Assembly: GCA_030141605.1 (NCBI GenBank)
Contig: JAQGDQ010000235.1
Span: 1 to 64,000, forward strand
From: Tubiluchus corallicola
Taxonomy: Eukaryota > Priapulida > Priapulimorpha > Priapulimorphida > Tubiluchidae
Direction of reading: 5' to 3'
DNA: 64,000 nt
Made by a program: the position numbers and the translations under genes. Positions within the stretch are counted from its first letter, which is position 1; each line of letters starts with the position of its first letter. Below the pieces are notes generated by a model. That model worked only from the letters and a program-made list of their open reading frames with translations. It had not been told where the DNA came from and searched no databases. Shown one piece after another: positions 12,801-21,300 of this stretch.

Positions 12801-15288
12801 ACCAACCAGAGAATACTGCTCTGTATCCCAGTCGCTGATTGGCTCAAGTACCGTGCAATTTCTTTTCTTGTACGCTATCTGTGAAATTTCCGTTAGAGAC
12901 TGAATTTATTCAAGCCCTGAACGATGTCACCCAAATGTGTAAGTATTAAATAAGTATAGAGTCCTTACTTCGTGGAAATTCACTGTACTTTCTGTAAATG
13001 TTAACTAATGAATTACTCGTGTTTTGAAACAACTATCTGAGTTCCTATATTCTTGATAACCAGTTGTATAAATCTGTTCTCAACTAAATTGTATTTGTTG
13101 CACAGAAAAAAAAAACACCCTCCGTTGAACGGGCTATCTATCCATGGCTGGCACCGCTCCTGGCCAAATTCCCGTTCTTCAGAAATAAGAGGTATGAGTT
13201 TTGCAAAAAATGGCCATTTTTGGGGTTTTTTCGCCCCCTGTTCATCCCAGTGGGCCCGATTCGAAAAATAAACCCCCAATGGCACGACACTAGATGGAGA
13301 CTTTTCGTTTGATGTATAAATCGCCGCAAATGGTGCCGTCGTCGAAGCTGTGGTCTCGAATCTTATATATATATATATACAGTCGACCCTCGTTAAACCG
13401 GACCCCGTTAGCCCAGATATCGGATAAGACGGACGTTGTCCGTGGTAAAGGAAACTGACTGATTTCTGTCGGAGCCCGAGCGCTAAACACAACACAGCCT
13501 ACCAACTGTACAATAATTTCTTCATCCTCACAGGTTAACTATTTTAAAGTAATATACAGTATAGTATATAGTGCACAGTATATAGTGCAATGTATATAGG
13601 CCTTATTAAAGTGATTATTCCTGTATAATATAGACCATATATAGGCATGTCATATAAATCGGACAATCGGCTAAACAACCGGACCCCCCCCCCCAATTAG
13701 TCCGGTTTAACGAGGGTTGACTGTACCATTGAAATTAACATATAGGATGCTTAAAACTATTTAGCAACACAAGAACAAATGGTGAGATAAAAATATCACA
13801 AACATTGTCAATTAGCCATTGCCTCTGACTTCCCAAGTGGCTGACATCTTTTCTGCTTTCCTCTAGAAACATTTGTACTGGGATACCAACCTACAGAAAA
13901 GAAATTGATAATATACAAATGAAAGCCACAGAAGGTATTAAATCTGTATGAAACGTAGGGTGAAAACGATTAAGTGTATTAATCTCTTACCGTCTATAGA
14001 AATGTCCTATAAAAATGCGTAGAAACAAAATACATGAATCGTTATTTTGCTAAAGAGTAAAATATGTTTTGTGCTTGAACAAAAAGCAATTTCACGGTTT
14101 TGTTATGAGCACGTGCAGTCGCTGTAGGTCAAAGGTTAAGTGTGCCGCAGCAACGCGTCTTGACTACAACCGTCACTGATGTGTGTAAAGCAAAGCCGTC
14201 TGCCGTATCAGTTCAGCAACTTCAGTTATTCTAAGTGGACTTTACTTAGTAATGCATTAGTCCGTGCCTAGAGTGATTTACTAGCAGGATCTTGCTTGGA
14301 AACAAGAAAAAATGAACTAGGTAAGGTTCTAGCTAGAAGTTAAAACTGTTACTATTACAATAGCATAGGTGAAAGGTTAAGTGTACTACAGTAATGCATC
14401 TTAAGTACAACAGTCACATGACATGTTGGTAAAGCAAAGTTATCTGCCGCATCAGTTTAGTAATTTCAGTCGTTTTCATGGACTTTAATTATGCATTAGC
14501 CTGTGCGTAGAGTGATTTACTATTACAATAGCTTGGACTGAGAGGCATTGTCAGGTGTACACAAATCCGTTGTCTGGTACATTTAACCTTTGACTTTTTC
14601 ACGATCATCATCAATCGCTATAACTGGCTTATTGTATAAACAAAACTATTATGTTAAAACACGAAGGCTATATGAAGATTTATTTTAATGAAAAACATAA
14701 TGTACCGAATGAGTTAAAGACGTACAATTTAGCAGTACTTACGAAATCGTACGGATTCTCCTCGCACGGTACGGCGTAACCGTACATGTGCAACAATTCG
14801 GAGTTACTTTTTTCACCGTAAGTATTGAAGATTTCCGCTCCCTATAATAAGATACGTAGCGTCCGAGTGAGTTTTGAGAAACACAGCTACAGGGCGACAT
14901 TACAAACGAAGTGTAAACAAGATTTTGTGTGTGTAAAAATTAGAACTGCAGGCCTCTAGATCAGGGAGTATTGATCCTTCATAGAATCCTTGATCTCTCG
15001 TCGGTGATAATATTTACAGTCAACGATAATAGCTCTTTGAGCTAATGTTACATGTTGACCCAAACGCGACTTTAAATAAAGATTATTATTATTATTATTA
15101 TTATCATTATTATTATTATGATCATCATCATTATTATGATCATCATCATTATTATTATCGTCGTCGTCGTCGTCCTCATCGTCATTATCATCATCATCAT
15201 TATCATTATCATCATCATTATTATTATTATTATCATTATTATTATTATTATCATCATCATCATCATCATCATCATCATTATTATCATA

Positions 15289-15356
<68 letters not shown>

Positions 15357-18300
15357 CATTATTATCATCATCATCATCATCATCAACATCATCATCATCA
15401 TCATTATTAGCATTGACACCCAAGCATGTACACAAAAATCAATAAATATTGATAACAATTAAGTGACTGTGCAATTTCCATACACAGCAGTAAGCGAAAC
15501 TGAATACCAAGGCTACTTAGTTATTCTGTTCATGCTACATCACATAATTACACATTAACATTTTTACCGACGCAATTTATGATAGAAGATTTCACACTAT
15601 GATACATGCCTTAGCAATTGTACAACCTTGTTTCACGACCATTGTCAATCTTTCCTTCCCAAACTGCAAGTTTGCATTGTTGTTTGGTACAGCGTTAAGC
15701 ATGTCGGCCATGGGTACCATCAACTGAACACACACCTGCGCTTCATCGTCATCGTCGTCGTCATCATCACCATCATCATCGCCATTGCTTTCGATGGGTT
15801 CGGTAAAACTGTAAGCCATGACGAATGCAACCATCTTTTTGTAAAATTCAAAGCTTTTGGCTGTATCACTAAAAGAAAGAAAGATATGTCATCAGAGTAT
15901 TTCAAAAGAGCAGTGGCGCCTCGTGCATAGGTACTGCGGAACTGCAGTGCCCCCTATTTTCACTCGATATTATTCGATATAATAAGTCTTTTTTCTTTAG
16001 TGCATTATTTATACTTGTACAGAAGCAGAGCATGTGAGGGTAGTACTGTTTGCTTCACAGTCCAGCAGAGTGCGCTCCAGCAATGCAGTGTTTGGCTGTT
16101 GTGCAAATGCAGCCATGCACACGTGTCTGAGTTCAGGTAGAAAAAGTACTGTCCCACACACAGTTTGTTGTCAGTTGTCATGTGCTTACTATGAATAGAT
16201 CAAGGTTGAACTGCGACAATTAAGCTATTAGTTAGCAAAAAATATTTTTTGTTTAGGATTTCATCAAGTTATGCTTGTTTGTTTAAAATTAAGATTACAA
16301 ATTACAACATCAAAATTACGTGTGCGTTTCATTTTACATAGTATTAAAACAATGGCTAAAAATTTTCTGAAGCAGCACCACTACTAATTTTTGCTATGAG
16401 CCGCCATTGCAAAAGAGCTGCTAATTAAAAACAATCTCTGCGTTATTAATTGCTCAATTACATGAGATGTGCATCAGATTTATTAACAAAAGCTCAAGAT
16501 CGCATGCAATAAAACCTATTTGAAATGACTTGGTTTTATTTAGAAAATACCTACCCACTGTGCACAAAGTAGTTCAGAAAACAACAGTGACATCATCAAA
16601 TACTGTGCACAAAGTAGTTCAGAAAACAACAGTGACATCATCAAAGACTGTGCACAATGTGTTGGGTTTACTGTGCACAAAGTAGTTCAGAAAACAACGG
16701 TGACATCATCCAATACTGTGCACAAAGTAGTTCAGAAAACAACAGTAACATCATCAAATACTGTGCACAAAGTAGTTCAGAAAACAATAGTGACATCATC
16801 AAATACTGTGCACAAATTAGTTCAGAAAACAACAGTGACATCATCAAAGACTGTGCACAATGTAGTTCAGAAAACAACAGCGACATCATCAAATACTGTG
16901 CACAAAGTAGTTCAGAAAACAACGGTGACATCATCCAATACTGTGCACAAAGTAGTTCAGAAAACAACAGTAACATCATCAAATACTGTGCACAAAGTAG
17001 TTCAGAAAACAACAGTGACATCATCAAATACTGTGCACAAAGTAGTTCAGAAAACAAGAGTGACATCTTCAAATACTGTGCACAAAGTAGTTCAGAAAAC
17101 AACAGTGACATCATCAAATACTGTGCACAAAGTAGTTCAGAAAACAAGAGTGACATCTTCAAATACTGTGCACAAAGTAGTTCAGAAAACAACAGTGACA
17201 TCTTCAAATACTGTGCACAAAGTAGTTCAGAAAACAACAGTGACATCATCAAATACTGTGCACAAAGTAGTTCAGAAAACAACAGTGACATCATCAAATA
17301 CTGTGCACGAGTTTTTTAAGCCGCAATTCAAAAACGCTAACTATCACATTTCAATGCCGGGGAAAACTTGATAAACTCGAATCATTTCTTGAATTTGAAA
17401 CGAATTCGGCAGACCGATTTAACCAAAATATTTCACAACTCTTAACAACACTATACAACGAACGTGAATTCAATGCAGCACGGCACAATAACAAAGATTA
17501 GCGCATAATACCTTTAATTAACTATGACCGTGACTGCCACTTTTTTTTACAAACTATTGTAGTTCATTTGGTTTACAAAAAAATACTGCCGATCACAGCC
17601 ATAATTAATTAACGATATTGTTAGTTGTTAGAGCTAATATGAAAAGGTACTTATACCAGATACATTCCCTACTGTCACAAGTACAGGTGGCGCTGCTGGA
17701 TCATTTCACTGATTTAATTTAATATTTTATTTCAAACTTTACAAAGTCCATATAAACATCACAAATTAATAGAAAAAATACAAGACACACAATCATAACA
17801 TAAATAACAGTATAACAAACTACGACAATGACGTCTAGCTCTTAGGCTCTCTCTCTCTTGCTGGGCTGGTAGCTTGGGTAGTAGAGCATGAAAGTACTAA
17901 TCCCAGGTCTTGGGTTCAATTCCTGACTAGTCCACAATTTTTCGGCATCTTTTTTCTCCCTTTCATTACCCGCAATGGGTAATAATTGGTAAAAGAAACC
18001 GTGATGATTTATGAAAATATTGGCAATCAAGGTCATAATTAATGAACGATATTGTTAGTTGGCAGCTGAATTGGGAAAGTATTGGTATCACGCACAAAAT
18101 GCGTTTAGATAAACGAACTCTTCGTAGTTAGCCTCGGTGTGAATAGGCTACTCCGGTTAAATCTTGTCTTCCGAAAGTTACCTGCGCAACGCACCTGGTT
18201 AACGAACTCACCTGTAGTAGCTGCCGTGTTTATTAACAAACGGGAGAATGACGTCACGAAAGTTACCTGCGCAACGCACCTGGTTAACGAACTCACCTGT

Positions 18301-21300
18301 AGTAGCTGCCGTGTTTATTAACAAACGGGAGAATGACGTCACGAAAGTTACCTGCGCAACGCACCTGGTTAACGAACTCACCTGTAGTAGCTGCTGTGTT
18401 TATTAACAAACGGGAGAATGACATCACGAAAGTCGGTGCGCATATTTTTCAGGTCACTTCTGGTGGCTTCCGGGATACCTGTACCTTGTAGCTCTGCCTC
18501 TAGCACCTGTCTGAAAACATAAACCATCTGATAGACTCTGTAGAGCTATCTTCTGTGCTGTGTAACAAACTGAATTGAGTTGAATTGAACTTATTGACTA
18601 GCAGGGATACAGCATATTAATAATAGCACTAGCAAAGGCCCTGCAAAAAATTTTGCATATAAATACACTCATACGTAAAAATACGAGAACATCCTACCAT
18701 AGTCCTCATTTATAACGCAAAGCCAGTAGCAACTTTTACTGAATTAAAGTTATAGGCAGAGAATAATGGATGACGTCAGTTGGAAAAATCGTGAGTTGGG
18801 TCCAGGAAAACGTCCGTTGCAGGACGCCGTGGTCCTCTCGCAAATTCTAAATATGGCTACTACACCTACAGCTGAACTGGCTATCTATCCATGACCAGCA
18901 CCACCCCCGGCCCATTCCTGTTCTCCAGAAATAAGAAATATAAGTTTTGCAAAAAACGGCTGAAAATGGCCATTTTTGGAGGTTTTTCGCCCCCCGTTCC
19001 GCCCGGATTCGAAAAATAAACCATCAATGGCACGACACTAGATCGAGACCTTTCGTTTGACGTATAGATCGCCGCAAATGGTGCCCTCGTCGAAGCTGTA
19101 GCCTCGAATCTTATATATAGATATATTAAGCCCATACCAGCGAAATTAATATATACGATAGGTAATGATGAGTCTAAAATGGTTGCACAGACATAAACAC
19201 AGGTTTACAATGAAAATAAGTGATTACTACAAAATCAGTATGAACTTTGAACTGAGAGGTACAGCACCTATTTTTGTGCAATGCATTTCCAAAATACAGG
19301 CGCTAGTGCCCGTCTAACTAGCAAATAGCGAAGTGCAAGTAACAGCAAAGAACTAGTGGCACGAACCCAAAATTGTGTTTGTGTGGTAACAAACCTTTCA
19401 CGTAAGTCATGCTTGAAAAAATAGTATGTTTCCTTTCAATATTTGAAAGAGTAGATTGTTTTGACCTACACTTTAAGATTGGGTCCGGTTTTGCTTTAAG
19501 AGAGATTTTAAAACTAGCATGTGAGCTACAACAGAAAACAAAAACGGTTTTACTCACGGGTCCCAAAACATGGGCAGATCAAGCTGACTCAAGTCAACTA
19601 TATTAAAATATGGCGTCCATTTTGAATCCACCTTCGTGTACTCGTGCATTAGAGTGAGCAGTAATGGGATCCAGGTATTGCGTTTCCGCGCTCTGGAAAC
19701 ATCCACGTCTGAAACCAGCCGAGATGCTTCAAAGTTAGATGCAATCATGATACTAGATTAGATTAGATTAGATTAGATTAGATTCGTCTCATTCAAAGTT
19801 ACACATATAATAATATACAATGTTTCTTTAAAGGAAAACTGGATGATTATGTAAACACGGGTTCAGAATAAAGAATGTTCTAAAATATTGAAAACTACAA
19901 TAGCTTTTTTAAATCAAAGCTTAGATTAAATACTAATTATTATTTATAATAATAATCGGATACTCAAATTTCGTTAAACTTTCAAAGTTATGCGCGGCTC
20001 AGTGAATCTACTAAGATTGGCATCGGTGCCTTTTTGTCACATTTGCGTTGCTGATAAATAGAAGGCGGTACCGTGATAACCATGACCATGAACTGCAGTG
20101 TTAGTTTCTGACGTCATATGATGTAGAGCCCATTTTTTGTGACATCACGCGACTTATGCAAATGTGCTTGACATGCAAGGGAAGATGCCTGCCATTGCAC
20201 AAACTGTGGTTAGTTTCTGACGTAAGTAGTAGCTGTGTTCGGTTGCCGTTAATTAAGTTTCTAAGCTAAATATTCAAATATAAGAAACAATTGCTAACTT
20301 TTATAGGCAAGAAAATGTATATTTTGGACAGTAAATTAAAATGAGATTGAGGCTAAACAATCGTCCGGTTTTCCTTTAAGATGATAAATGCTACATTGAG
20401 ACGGGGTGGTGAAAGAAAAGAGGTCACCTAGCCACCCCAATTTGTACGACATTAATATGTATTTAGTTAATCGTCTGACACGGTTAGCAGCTTGTTACTG
20501 ACAAGTTTAATTATAAATATTATAAATTTATAATAAAAATTGTGTTAGTATTTTTACTGTCGATGCCAGAAACAGTTAATTTAGTTTAGCTTTATTTTTA
20601 ACGCTACTAGAATAGGAACTCTCCTAGTTATTGTTCAAGTTACCCGAATTTATCAGCTCAGTCGTGAATGAGGTGTTCGGATCTAGCACAACCTCACGAG
20701 TAATTGTAAACAACACATCTCCTTCCGACAGCTGCTCATTGGCTATTATCCCGTAGTTGCTACAAGAGTCGATTGCGCTAACGTCAACCTGCAAAATAAA
20801 GTAGTTTTCAAAGTAGTCAATTCGTTTTAGCGACTTTACTCAAATGACGTATAATAATAGGAATCAGTGGCGGGTAGTGTACAGGGTGGGGGCGAGCAAC
20901 GAATGTTTGAATTAAACTCGAGCATTTGAATATGATTTGAACGAGTTTTTTTAGTTCCAATTCGATAGATTCCAAAATTATAGATTCGAATAATTCAGCA
21001 CATTAGCTACATACGTTCTTTATCATTAAAATGTTTGAAACGTCATACAATTAGTGCAGTTTAGCTGCAGTTTCTGTGCAAAATTTTTAACAAACTAATA
21101 GTGGTTTTACTGCAGAACAAAATCAAGTAATGCATGATCCTCGTAAGGCCACTTTTTACTAGTGGTTCGAAAACTTGCTCAGAAACATTTCGAACTCAAT
21201 TCGAATGGGATTCAGATTCGAAATACTGGAATTCGGTTCGATTCAAATTTCAAAGTCACAAATTCGATTCGAATTAGTTTTCCGGTGGAGAACGCTCACC

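Noticed and set aside
14956-15462. Poly-Asn/Asp, Tyr/His and poly-Ile frames
   Set aside because: They are translations of an ATT/ATC trinucleotide tract in SETD6 intron 5.
16657-17371. 220-232 codon plus frames with SSENNSDIIKYCAQ-type repeats
   Set aside because: This is a product of a 45-bp minisatellite within SETD6 intron 4; both strands and two plus frames are open, as expected for a stop-free unit.
19757-19788. Interstitial telomeric repeat
   Set aside because: The unit is GATTA, not TTAGG or TTAGGG, and there are only six copies.
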